DNA of 7,619 bases from Planctomycetota bacterium. GTDB taxonomy: Bacteria > Planctomycetota > UBA1135 > UBA2386. The stretch lies in contig JAEUHU010000084.1 of assembly GCA_016793305.1 (NCBI GenBank), positions 1 through 7,619 on the forward strand. Direction: 5' to 3'. The translations under genes were made by a program, and so were the position numbers. A model generated the notes under the pieces. It searched no databases and was not told the origin of the DNA. It saw nothing but the letters and a program-made list of their open reading frames with translations. Positions within the stretch are counted from its first letter, which is position 1, and the number at the start of each line of letters is the position of its first letter. This document shows, in pieces, positions 1 to 6,676 of the stretch.

Positions 1-1804
1 ACAGGACCTGGACATGGTCGGGGTCACTCGGCCGGGTCGGCAGGATCTCGACCTCCTGCTCGTGGATCAGGTGGTTCGCGCAAGCGATGCGGAGCCGACC
101 GCGGCCGGCAGGCACCTTGAAGTCGCCCCGCTGCCAGGCGCTGGCCTCGCGGCCGTGCACCAACCGATCGTCGTAGAGCGCGAGTTCGCTGCCCTGCACG
201 ACCAAGCGCGCCTGCAGCAACGAACGCCAAGACAGCGGCGCCCCGTGCACGACGACGGCACACGCTCCAGTCGGGAGGTCCGGCACGACCAGTTGGAGAT
301 CGGGCGATGCAGGCATGATGGGCGACACCAACAAGGGTGACTGGTCCACCGCCACGATCCGCCCCTGCCGCACCAGCGGCACGAAGGCGCTTGCACTCCC
401 CGGCGCGATCTCGCCGCGCGCATCGCGGAACCAGGGCCCGACCAATTCGAAGTGGCCGTCGCCGTCGGCGACCAAGGCGCGCTCGACGGTGCCCCCGTCG
501 ACCGACGGACCGAGCACGGTCACCGGGGCCTGCGGCAGTGGCTGCCCGCGGGCGTCGACGACCCGACCGCGGATCACCGGTTCGTGGGGCACCAACGAGA
601 ACTCGCCGAGCTCGATCGGGCCGTTGTGCAGCGGCTCGACCAGTGTGCGTTCCGCGGCCAGCCCCTGAGTCCCGCCGATGCCGTCGACCCAGACGGAGCG
701 CAGTTCGGTGCCGCGAAGCCAGCGTGCGTCGAACCCGGCCACGAAGCGGCCGTCGGGGCCGACTTCGACTTCGTCCTCGAACCCGCCGGCCTCCGTGCGC
801 GCCCCGATCCGGACGCGCATCGGCACCGCACCGTTCGTGGTGTGCACCCGGCCGAGCAGCCGCGGTCGTGGCGGATCCGTCTCGAGGTCCACCTCCAGCA
901 CGGGCGGGCCACCGGGCCGCGCCAAGGCGGCGAACGGCAGGCGCAAGCGCCCGATCTGCACTTCGCCACGCACTTCGCCGGTCCTGCCGATCGGCCCGAC
1001 CTCGATGCCGCGACACGTCACCGGCGCGATGCGGCGCGGTGCGTCCACCAACATCTCGGAGCGCGAGCTCCACAGCGACGTCTCGGCCGGCGCCGTCAGC
1101 CAGGCGGCATCCATCGCGACCGCCGTCGGCACACCGTGCCGCAGGAACCGCAGTCGCAACGTGACCTGGGGCGGCAACTGCAGACGCGCCATGCGTCCCG
1201 GTGCGGCCTCAGTGCGGACCGGCGCGTCCAGGGGACCGATCCAGTGGGCCGGCACGAACGTGACAGGCCGAGGGTCCGCGCGCAGGCGTCCGAACAAGCC
1301 GTGCGGCGCGAACCGCGCGACGCCGAACTCGTCGCTCACCACGACGTCCCCGGTGCGTTCGTTCCGCACCGGGAAGCCCTTCACCGGCTTGCCGGCCGCG
1401 TCGACCACCAGCACGGCGTGGTGCTCGGTCCGCTGCACCACCCAGACGAGCTGGTCCTGTTCCGTGCGCTCGCCGACCCTCACGAAGTCCGGCCCGAGCT
1501 CGCACTCGGCCTCGGCATCCGCTCCGTGCAGCACGAGCCGGCCGTCCGGATCGCTGCGCACGACCCGCGGCGTGGTCGGGCGGATTCCGAAGCGCTGCAG
1601 CCAGCCGTCGACGAGGTAGGGCGCCTCCCGCTCCACCCGCCCGAGGCGAACCCGCACGCCCGGCAGCGGCAGGCCGGTCTCGGCATCGCGCACGAGCACG
1701 ACCTTCTGGCGCGGGCCCGGATCGGTGGACGCCGTGTGCTGGGCCCGCAGGCCAGCGACGAGCGTCAGCGCGACGAGCCACACGTCTCGAGGAGCACACC
1801 CCAT
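1..1804 (-). CDS. Secreted protein with repeated carboxypeptidase-regulatory-like modules (C-terminus outside window)
   Basis: Reading the minus strand from the ATG at 1804-1802 gives 601 codons without a stop up to the window edge, so the C-terminus is missing. An in-frame TGA at 1843-1841 lies 12 codons upstream and no other start codon falls between, so the start is well fixed. Residues 1-22 look like a Sec signal peptide (hydrophobic VWLVALTLVAGL, then RAQ), which predicts export. At least four segments follow the pattern of carboxypeptidase-regulatory or transthyretin-like beta-sandwiches, each with a V-x-D-x-x-G-x-P-x-x-G/A-x-x-V strand and a later D-x-D/E-G turn: about 33-95, 129-170, 313-355 and 409-455 (RGRVVDARGQPLPQAPVTV). 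No catalytic motif is visible. Such modules are usually structural or adhesive domains of surface proteins; the actual role here is unknown. There is no Shine-Dalgarno, but TATCCT sits six bases before the ATG. It lies 62 bases downstream of the corA-like stop and resembles the protein at 4120-5961 in architecture. Confidence 0.82.
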   Translation of the reverse strand, partial: MGCAPRDVWLVALTLVAGLRAQHTASTDPGPRQKVVLVRDAETGLPLPGVRVRLGRVEREAPYLVDGWLQRFGIRPTTPRVVRSDPDGRLVLHGADAEAECELGPDFVRVGERTEQDQLVWVVQRTEHHAVLVVDAAGKPVKGFPVRNERTGDVVVSDEFGVARFAPHGLFGRLRADPRPVTFVPAHWIGPLDAPVRTEAAPGRMARLQLPPQVTLRLRFLRHGVPTAVAMDAAWLTAPAETSLWSSRSEMLVDAPRRIAPVTCRGIEVGPIGRTGEVRGEVQIGRLRLPFAALARPGGPPVLEVDLETDPPRPRLLGRVHTTNGAVPMRVRIGARTEAGGFEDEVEVGPDGRFVAGFDARWLRGTELRSVWVDGIGGTQGLAAERTLVEPLHNGPIELGEFSLVPHEPVIRGRVVDARGQPLPQAPVTVLGPSVDGGTVERALVADGDGHFELVGPWFRDARGEIAPGSASAFVPLVRQGRIVAVDQSPLLVSPIMPASPDLQLVVPDLPTGACAVVVHGAPLSWRSLLQARLVVQGSELALYDDRLVHGREASAWQRGDFKVPAGRGRLRIACANHLIHEQEVEILPTRPSDPDHVQVL

Positions 1805-1810
1805 GGCCGC

Positions 1811-1816
1811 AGGATA
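1811..1816 (-). promoter_or_regulatory. Candidate -10 box for a leaderless transcript
   Basis: On the minus strand TATCCT is followed by exactly six bases and then the ATG at 1804. With normal sigma-70 spacing this puts +1 on the A of the start codon. No convincing -35 was found: the hexamer at 17-base spacing is GAAACG. The upstream stretch is otherwise almost pure G/C, so the A/T-containing box stands out. This is an inference from position and composition only. Confidence 0.35.
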
Positions 1817-1850
1817 GCCGCCCGCCCGGCGTGCGTTTCGTCAGGTGCCG

Positions 1851-1870
1851 GTGAACGGGCGCCCGTTCAC
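1851..1870. repeat. Perfect 20-base palindrome overlapping the corA stop codon
   Basis: The bases GTGAACGGGC are followed directly by their reverse complement GCCCGTTCAC. As RNA this gives an eight-pair stem with a GCGC loop. The palindrome includes the TGA stop (1869-1867) of the CorA-type gene and lies 46 bases before the next minus-strand ATG. No T-tract follows on either strand, so it is not a canonical intrinsic terminator. It could be a U-less terminator, an RNA-stabilising 3' hairpin, or a binding site for a dimeric protein. Confidence 0.5.
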
Positions 1871-2994
1871 AGCCAGCCGCGCTTCTTGAACCAGCGCAGC
1901 ATCGCCAGCGCCGTCACCAGCATCACCAGCAGGCACAGCGGATAGCCCCACCATTCCTCCAGCTCCGGCATCCACTTGAAGTTCATCCCGTAGACGCCGA
2001 CCAGGAACGTCAGCGGGATGAAGATCGTCGAGATCACCGTCAGCAGCTTCATGACCTCGTTGAGCTTGTGGTTCACCATCGACAGGTGCAGCTCGAGCAG
2101 GCTCGCACTGAGCTCGCGGTGGCCTTCGACCAGATCGATCAGCTGCACCACGTGGTCGGCGACGTCGCGCAGGTAGGGCATGACGTCGGCCGAGAAGTGC
2201 CGGTTCTCGCCGCGCGCCAGCGAACTCACCGCTTCACGCAGCGGCCAGACCGCGCGCCGCAGGTCGAGCAGGCAGCGCCGCACGCCGTGCAGCTCCGGCA
2301 GCACGCTCGCCGAGGCCGAGCCGTCGAGCACCGTGTGCTCGAGCGCTTCGAGCCGGCCGTCGTGCTTCTCGAGCAGCGGGAAGTAGGCGTCGACCACCGC
2401 GTCGAGCAGCGCGTAGGCGAGGTAGTCGGCGCCGCGCTTCTGCATCTGCCCGTTCGGGTCGCGCAGGCGGTTGCGCACCATGCCGAAGCAGTCGCCCGGT
2501 CGTTCCTGGAACGTCAGCACGAAGTCGACGCCGAGGAACAGCGCGAACTGCTCGGTTTCGGCATGGTTGCTGGCGTCGACCATGCGCACGACCACGAACA
2601 GGTGGTCGCCGTAGTCCTCGACCTTGGCGCGCTGGGTGACGTTGACGACGTCCTCGAGGGCGAGGCGGTGCAAACCGAACAGCTCGCCGAGGCGCCGCAG
2701 CAGCGGCACGTCGCCGAGCCCGACCACGTCGACCCACACCACCTTGCTGTCGCGCCGCAGCGCTTCGATGCCGGCGAGGTCGATGGTCGCGTGTTCGCGC
2801 ACGCCGCCGGCACCGTAGCCGACCGCCCCGAGCCGCATCGGCAGCGCGTCCGGAGCCGGCAGCAGGTTGCTCGGCGAGGTGCCGACCGGCCGCGGAGCGC
2901 GGCGCTGGCGGCGGCGCCGCGGCGGCTTCGACGTGGGCCCCGACGGCGTCGGGGCGTTCGGCTCGGTCGGCCCGGCAGGCTCGGGTTCGCTCAC
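1867..2994 (-). CDS. corA: CorA-family magnesium/cobalt transport protein
   Basis: This is a 375-residue inner-membrane divalent-cation channel, normally a homopentamer that passes Mg2+ (also Co2+ or Ni2+). The signature YGMNF is at about 335-339, followed by the periplasmic loop MPEL (342-345). TM1 is roughly 316-338 and TM2 351-370, ending in the basic tail FKKRGWL. The cytoplasmic domain carries LEDVVNVTQRAKVEDY (112-127), RGADYLAYALLDAVVDAYF, WPLREAVSSL and PYLRDVADH. The sequence matches Thermotoga maritima CorA from memory, including the Glu-Asp pair and the Asp-rich RDVADH segment that form its regulatory Mg2+ site, plus the pore-region Asn in VNHKLNEVMK. The start is uncertain. GTG at 2994 gives MSEPEPAGPTEP and a tail with PPRRRRQRR. 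A GTG at 3096 would add 34 residues with atypical codons (AGA, CTT, CGT), but would leave only 13 bases after the upstream stop. ATG at 2838 would cut into the conserved N-terminal region. Family assignment is very sure; the start is moderate. Confidence 0.93.
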   Translation of the reverse strand: MSEPEPAGPTEPNAPTPSGPTSKPPRRRRQRRAPRPVGTSPSNLLPAPDALPMRLGAVGYGAGGVREHATIDLAGIEALRRDSKVVWVDVVGLGDVPLLRRLGELFGLHRLALEDVVNVTQRAKVEDYGDHLFVVVRMVDASNHAETEQFALFLGVDFVLTFQERPGDCFGMVRNRLRDPNGQMQKRGADYLAYALLDAVVDAYFPLLEKHDGRLEALEHTVLDGSASASVLPELHGVRRCLLDLRRAVWPLREAVSSLARGENRHFSADVMPYLRDVADHVVQLIDLVEGHRELSASLLELHLSMVNHKLNEVMKLLTVISTIFIPLTFLVGVYGMNFKWMPELEEWWGYPLCLLVMLVTALAMLRWFKKRGWL

Positions 2995-3109
2995 GCTGGC
3001 GGATTCTGCCGCGGCGCGGGCCACGGCGGAACCACGGACGTGGAACTCGGGGCATCTGGCGTCGCGAAGGCGGGCGCTCCACGCCGCGCAGGCCACGCTC
3101 GCCGCGCCC

Positions 3110-4027
3110 TCAACGCAGCGTCGTCAACACCGCGTTGGCGAGCGGCGCCGCGGCCCGTGCGACGGCGGCGGGTTCGGGGAACAGCTCGACGAACGGCGTG
3201 AACTCGCGCAACAAAAGGTCGCGCCGCACCTCGAGACACAGCGTGCTCTCGGGTCGCTGCACCGCGAACGAATGCGCCAGCGTCACCGGGTGCAGCGCGT
3301 AGGTGCCGTTCTGCACCACGTCGAAGCCGGCGGCGGCGAACTCGGCCGCGGCACGCTTGGCGAGCACCGGCGACGCGAGCTCGCGTCCGTCGGGGTCGTG
3401 CGTGATCAGGTCGACACCGGCGCGCAGCGGCCAGCTGCCGATCCGGTCGGCGGCGTAGGCGGCCCGCAGGTTCCTGCCGATGTGCTCGTCGACGGCGACG
3501 TCGATGCTGCGCGGCGCGTAGGTGTGCACGAACAGCGTGAGGCCACCCGGCAGCACGCTGCCGAACGCCGCTTCGACCACCGCCCGGTAGGCGAAGTAGC
3601 GGTCGAGCAGCAGTTGCTGGTCGGCGGGCTCCTGCACCCACGGCGGCATGCCGGGCGTCATCTCGCCGGCCTTCGACGCCTTCGGCACGCTGTCGCGGTC
3701 GACACGACGGTTGCAGTCGACGAAGGTGCGCGGGATCCGGCAGCGCACCACCAGTACCGTGCGGCGCGGCTGCGTCTGCACGATGCGCTGCGCCACGGCG
3801 GCGGCGAGCTCGGGCGCGCCGACGTCGGTGTTGACGAAGAAGAAGTCGCGCAGGCCGTCGTCGTAGCGACCACGCAGTTGCGTCCGCAGCGTGTCGAAGT
3901 CGGCGGCGCGCGTGGCTCCGTGTGCCACTTCGAGCAGCACGTCGGGTGCGGCATCGGCAGCAGCGGCGCTGCCACGCAGGTAGTCGACGTCGCAGACGCC
4001 GGGCAGGGAACGGAGCGATTCGGCCAT
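3110..4027 (-). CDS. N-formylglutamate amidohydrolase-like (FGase superfamily) protein
   Basis: This 305-residue soluble protein has no signal peptide. Landmarks in FGase order are: a first metal-ligand type motif EVAHGATR (His36); FFFVNTDVGAPE (62-73); IPRTFVDCNRR (98-108), matching the family's arginine followed by V-D-x-N-R; a middle helix LLLDRYFAYRAVVEAAF (139-155), like the segment preceding the second metal site; FVHTYAPRSI (166-175, His168) where classical members have D-x-H-S-M; and LEVRRDLLLRE (265-275), like the family E-x-R-x-D-L. Classical members are zinc hydrolases that cleave N-formylglutamate at the end of histidine degradation (HutG) or related N-acyl amino acids. No histidine-utilisation genes are nearby, and the second motif is altered, so the substrate is uncertain. 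The ATG at 4027 is preceded by TTGCCA, 18 bases, TATCCC and 8 bases, which suggests its own promoter and a nearly leaderless mRNA. The CorA-type gene follows it on the same strand. Confidence 0.75.
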   Translation of the reverse strand: MAESLRSLPGVCDVDYLRGSAAAADAAPDVLLEVAHGATRAADFDTLRTQLRGRYDDGLRDFFFVNTDVGAPELAAAVAQRIVQTQPRRTVLVVRCRIPRTFVDCNRRVDRDSVPKASKAGEMTPGMPPWVQEPADQQLLLDRYFAYRAVVEAAFGSVLPGGLTLFVHTYAPRSIDVAVDEHIGRNLRAAYAADRIGSWPLRAGVDLITHDPDGRELASPVLAKRAAAEFAAAGFDVVQNGTYALHPVTLAHSFAVQRPESTLCLEVRRDLLLREFTPFVELFPEPAAVARAAAPLANAVLTTLR

Positions 4028-4035
4028 CGGGCGAG

Positions 4036-4065
4036 GGGATACCGCGCCGAACCCGGCCGTGGCAA
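4036..4065 (-). promoter_or_regulatory. Candidate sigma-70-type promoter of the FGase-like gene
   Basis: On the minus strand TTGCCA (4065-4060, five of six bases matching TTGACA) is separated by 18 bases from TATCCC (4041-4036). Eight bases then lead to the ATG at 4027. Transcription would start zero to two bases before the start codon, giving a leaderless or nearly leaderless mRNA. No Shine-Dalgarno is visible between the box and the ATG. This is the best-formed promoter in the window, but it was identified by eye only. Confidence 0.45.
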
Positions 4066-4119
4066 GCCTCCAACCAGCGGAGCGCCACCGGGCCTGCGGC
4101 CCAGGCGAACTCCGACGGC

Positions 4120-5961
4120 TCAGCGCGGCCGCAGCGTCGTCCAGCCCTCGACTTCGGCGAGTTCCCCCTCGAACACCGCCTCGGCACCCTCGGCCTGCAT
4201 GCGCACCTTCTGCGCAACCCCGGGGATCCCGACGAACGGCACCTCGACGCGGCCGTCCGGACCGCTGCGCAGCGCCGCGAAGTCGCGCGTCCAGCGCGAT
4301 CGCAACGCGTACAGCACGTTCTGCAGCGGCTCGTCGTCGCCGCGCATCGACGTGCCGGAGGCACGCACCCGCGCCCCGGCGACCGGCCGCTGCTGCTCGT
4401 CGCGCAGTTCGAAACGGGCCCGCACGAGCGGCTGCAGCGTCAGGCTCGACGTGACCCGGCCCTCACCGACCTGCACCACCTCGGTCGCCGATCCGGTCGC
4501 GTCCAGCGCCACCACGAGCCATCGACCGCACGGCACGCGCGCGCTCGTCTCGCCCCGCGCGTCGAGCGGCAGGCGCAACAGCGAGTCGCGCACCAGCATC
4601 GCCATGCGCTCGTACGGCACCAGGAACACGACGAGTCCACGCGCTGGCGCCCCGAAGTCGGTGGCGACCCGGACCTGCAGCTCACCGAGCGACGTCAGCG
4701 CGTCGAGGCCCTGCAGCTGCGGCAACACCCGCTCGGGCGAACTCGGGAACAGGAGCGGCGGACCGTTCCTCTCCACCACCACGAGACGCAGCGAGTGCAC
4801 GTCGGCCGGGACCGTCGCGAACGCGAACGATCCGTCGTCCCCGACCACCGTGTGGTAGCTGCGCGGATCGTGGCGATAACTGCCGTTCTCGACGTCGAGC
4901 TTGCCGACCACGTCGAGCTGCACACGGGCACCACGCGCCGCCGGTCCGAGGCTGCCGACCAACGGCGACGGCTCGGGCAGCACGAATGCGAGTTCGTCGC
5001 CCGCGTGGTTCCGGACGCGCGCGCCGTTCTCCCGGACGAACAGACGCCAGACGCCGCCACAGACTGCAGCCCGCCCTTCGGCGAACGCGAACAGCACGAG
5101 GTCGCTCGAGCCCGGCGAGCGCAGCGGATCGCTCGCGTATGCGACGGTGACCACGCAACGCCCCTCGGCGTCGGTCACACCGAGGTCGCGCCACCGGTCG
5201 GCGGTGACGGTGCGGCCGCCGTCGGTGTTCCACATCGGCACGCGGGCGATGCGCTGCCGCAGGCGCACGCCCGGAGCGGGCGTGCCGTCGCCGTGGGCGA
5301 CCCGCACTCGCACCCGCTGCGGCGGCGGCACTTCGAGGCGCTCGGTGTTGGCAGGCACGACGAGCAGCGGCTGGTCGTCGGCGGTCCGAACCTCGACGAA
5401 CAGGCCCGGGTCGAATGCCGGGAACGGCAGCCGCAGCGCGCCATTCGCCGATTCGAGGGCGAACTCGGGTCCCGGCTGCGGGGTGCCGAGCACCCAGCGC
5501 AGCGGCCCGTGTGCCGTCCACGCCTCGGTGCCGGTGAGCACGAGCTGGGGGCCGTGAGCCGGTGGTTCGCAGCGCAACGTCACCAACGCGCCGGCCCCGA
5601 ACCACGCCGCGACCGGCGACACCGCACGCGCCCCGTCGCCGTCGACCGGCCCGATCGCCCACGCGACGTAGCAGAGGCCCGGCTGCAGCTTCGCCTGGGC
5701 GCGGCCGCGCGCGTCGCTCTGCACGACCCACTGGTCGGTCGCGGCCCCTTCGAGCCCGAGATGCGGATGGCCCCCGGCGAAGGTGACCTCGGCGCCGACC
5801 AGCGGTCGCCCCAGGTGGTCCTCGACGCGCAGGAACGTCGGCACACGCTCGCCCTGCTGCGCCGGCAACCGCGCCAGCAGCGCCAGCAGGAGCCACAGCA
5901 CCGTGCCCGAGCGCGCGCTGGGCCACTTCCCGCCATCGGCGGCACACGACGAGCGGAGCAT
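4120..5961 (-). CDS. Large secreted protein with repeated carboxypeptidase-regulatory-like modules
   Basis: The protein has 613 residues from the ATG at 5961. The frame is open farther upstream, to a GTG at 6060 and an ATG at 6048, but those starts add an Arg-rich stretch unlike a signal peptide. The chosen start is preceded by GATACT, six bases away. Residues 20-35 (TVLWLLLALLARLPAQ) form a Sec signal peptide with likely cleavage near the Ala-Gln. Beta-sandwich-like modules with the D-x-x-G-x-P-x-x-G-A-x-V pattern and a D-x-x-G turn appear at about 43-95 (FLRVEDHLGRPLVGAEVTF), 214-285, 428-480 and 513-590 (ARFELRDEQQRPVAGARVRA). A stretch at 340-395 is also strand-rich and ends in VGDDGSFAF, possibly a fifth module. 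No transmembrane anchor, LPXTG-like sorting signal or catalytic motif is seen. Function is unknown; a cell-surface or periplasmic structural or binding role is the usual inference for such modules. Its layout matches the partial protein at the left edge of the window. Confidence 0.85.
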   Translation of the reverse strand: MLRSSCAADGGKWPSARSGTVLWLLLALLARLPAQQGERVPTFLRVEDHLGRPLVGAEVTFAGGHPHLGLEGAATDQWVVQSDARGRAQAKLQPGLCYVAWAIGPVDGDGARAVSPVAAWFGAGALVTLRCEPPAHGPQLVLTGTEAWTAHGPLRWVLGTPQPGPEFALESANGALRLPFPAFDPGLFVEVRTADDQPLLVVPANTERLEVPPPQRVRVRVAHGDGTPAPGVRLRQRIARVPMWNTDGGRTVTADRWRDLGVTDAEGRCVVTVAYASDPLRSPGSSDLVLFAFAEGRAAVCGGVWRLFVRENGARVRNHAGDELAFVLPEPSPLVGSLGPAARGARVQLDVVGKLDVENGSYRHDPRSYHTVVGDDGSFAFATVPADVHSLRLVVVERNGPPLLFPSSPERVLPQLQGLDALTSLGELQVRVATDFGAPARGLVVFLVPYERMAMLVRDSLLRLPLDARGETSARVPCGRWLVVALDATGSATEVVQVGEGRVTSSLTLQPLVRARFELRDEQQRPVAGARVRASGTSMRGDDEPLQNVLYALRSRWTRDFAALRSGPDGRVEVPFVGIPGVAQKVRMQAEGAEAVFEGELAEVEGWTTLRPR

Positions 5962-5967
5962 CGCGCC

Positions 5968-5973
5968 AGTATC
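5968..5973 (-). promoter_or_regulatory. Candidate -10 box for a leaderless transcript
   Basis: On the minus strand GATACT (four of six bases matching TATAAT) is followed by six bases and the ATG at 5961, the same geometry as at 1811-1816. Hexamers at 16-18-base spacing upstream (TGGCGG, ATGGCG, GATGGC) do not resemble TTGACA. The box supports choosing the ATG at 5961 over the upstream GTG and ATG, because it lies inside the longer reading frame. Positional inference only. Confidence 0.35.
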
Positions 5974-6027
5974 GCCAGGCCGGCACCGACCGCCATCCTG
6001 GAGAAGCCGGCGCACCGCCCGGGCCCG

Positions 6028-6054
6028 CCGCCGATTCGCCGATCGCATCGGCGG
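6028..6054. promoter_or_regulatory. Inverted repeat in the divergent intergenic region, candidate operator
   Basis: CCGCCGAT (6028-6035) is mirrored by ATCGGCGG (6047-6054) across 11 bases. A tighter, overlapping dyad CGCCGAT-CGC-ATCGGCG occupies 6037-6053, so CGCCGAT occurs twice in direct orientation and once inverted. The site lies between the divergent starts at 5961 and 6096, 66 and 41 bases from them. It could bind a dimeric regulator acting on both genes, or fold as RNA in the leader of the plus-strand gene. In GC-rich DNA such dyads also arise by chance. Confidence 0.35.
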
Positions 6055-6095
6055 TTCCACTCCAGTCGCACCCCGCCCGAGCCGATGGACCGGTC

Positions 6096-6587
6096 ATGCG
6101 AGTGCTGCCGATCCTGCTGCTGGTACAGGCCCTGCTGGCCCCAGGTTGCGCCGACGCCGAAGCACCTGCGCGCGCAGCGACGGCCACCTTCGCGGCGTTC
6201 CAGCAGGCGCTCCGCAGCCACGACGAGAACGGCTGCCGCCGGCTGCTGACGCGCGAGTCCGCGGTGGTGATCCCGAGCCTGCCCTGGGAGAGTGCTGCCG
6301 CCGGCGAGCCGCTGTGCATCGACGGGGCGTCGGCGGTCGGCAGCGCGTTCCACGTGCACGTGCGCGACCCGAACCAAGGTGGCCAGAAGGCGACGTTCGT
6401 GGTGGTGCGCGAGTACGGCGAACTGGTCGTGGACCTGGTCGCCTCCGCGGCCTGCAACGCAGTCGAGGTGGAGCGTGAGGGCGCCACCGAGGCCGACTTC
6501 CACCGCGAACAGTTCGAGCCGCGCGAGCTTCTGCCGGCCGACTACGACCGCATCCGGCTGCACGAACTCAGCCAGCCGAAGCGCTGA
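6096..6587 (+). CDS. Small exported, possibly lipoprotein, of unknown function
   Basis: This 163-residue protein is not recognised. The N-terminus MRVLPILLLVQALLAPGC is a short signal peptide ending at Cys18. The Ala-Pro-Gly-Cys sequence is a weak lipobox, so lipidation is possible but not certain; a Sec signal cut nearby is the alternative. The mature part starts with an Ala-rich linker, then an amphipathic helix (TFAAFQQALRSHDENGCRRLL, about 31-51), then SAVVIPSLPWE, and later beta-rich stretches GSAFHVHVRDP (82-92), KATFVVVREYGELVVDLVA (98-116) and an acidic/basic C-terminal tail. Helix followed by strands recalls NTF2-like or SnoaL-like periplasmic folds, but this is only a shape argument. 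Cys47, Cys74 and Cys120 could form a disulfide in the periplasm. No Shine-Dalgarno precedes the ATG. It is transcribed divergently from the large secreted protein gene and ends 89 bases before trxB on the same strand. Confidence 0.75.
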   Translation: MRVLPILLLVQALLAPGCADAEAPARAATATFAAFQQALRSHDENGCRRLLTRESAVVIPSLPWESAAAGEPLCIDGASAVGSAFHVHVRDPNQGGQKATFVVVREYGELVVDLVASAACNAVEVEREGATEADFHREQFEPRELLPADYDRIRLHELSQPKR

Positions 6588-6645
6588 CCTGTCCAGGAAC
6601 CGTCGGACCGTGCAACGGAGGCGGGAACTGGGCTGGCCGACCTCG

Positions 6646-6651
6646 TAGCAT
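6646..6651 (+). promoter_or_regulatory. Weak candidate -10 box upstream of trxB
   Basis: TAGCAT fits the T-A-n-n-n-T pattern and lies 25 bases before the preferred trxB ATG at 6677. This would give a leader of about 18 bases that is C-rich and has no Shine-Dalgarno. No -35 hexamer is recognisable at 16-18 bases upstream. It overlaps an in-frame ATG at 6650, which argues against that ATG being the true start if the box is used. Confidence 0.25.
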
Positions 6652-6676
6652 GCGCCGCCCCCCGTTCCACTCCGCC

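Noticed and set aside
24..1073. Minus-strand open frame of 349 codons, and a similar one at 1209-1799
   Set aside because: These are out-of-frame Arg/Ala/Gly-rich readings of the same strand as the true, edge-truncated gene that begins at 1804.
452..1945. Plus-strand open frame of 497 codons
   Set aside because: It is antisense to the partial secreted protein, which has a clear signal peptide, a fixed start and repeated modules. The plus-strand translation has no recognisable features.
2068..3201. Plus-strand open frame of 377 codons
   Set aside because: It is antisense to the unmistakable CorA-type gene; His/Val/Arg-rich translation without domains.
3110..4027. Naming the FGase-like gene hutG
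   Set aside because: The second metal-site motif differs from classical HutG and no histidine-degradation genes are adjacent, so the specific symbol is not supported.
4090..4102. GC hairpin GGGCC-TGC-GGCCC after the large secreted protein gene, considered as a terminator
   Set aside because: Only a five-pair stem and no T-tract on either strand; expected often by chance in such GC-rich DNA.
3922..6249. Very long plus-strand open frame (775 codons) opposite the large secreted protein gene
   Set aside because: Composition is dominated by Arg, Ala, Pro, His and Gln with no domain, and it runs antisense to a frame with a signal peptide and recognisable modules. Strong third-position GC bias keeps the antisense frame free of stops.
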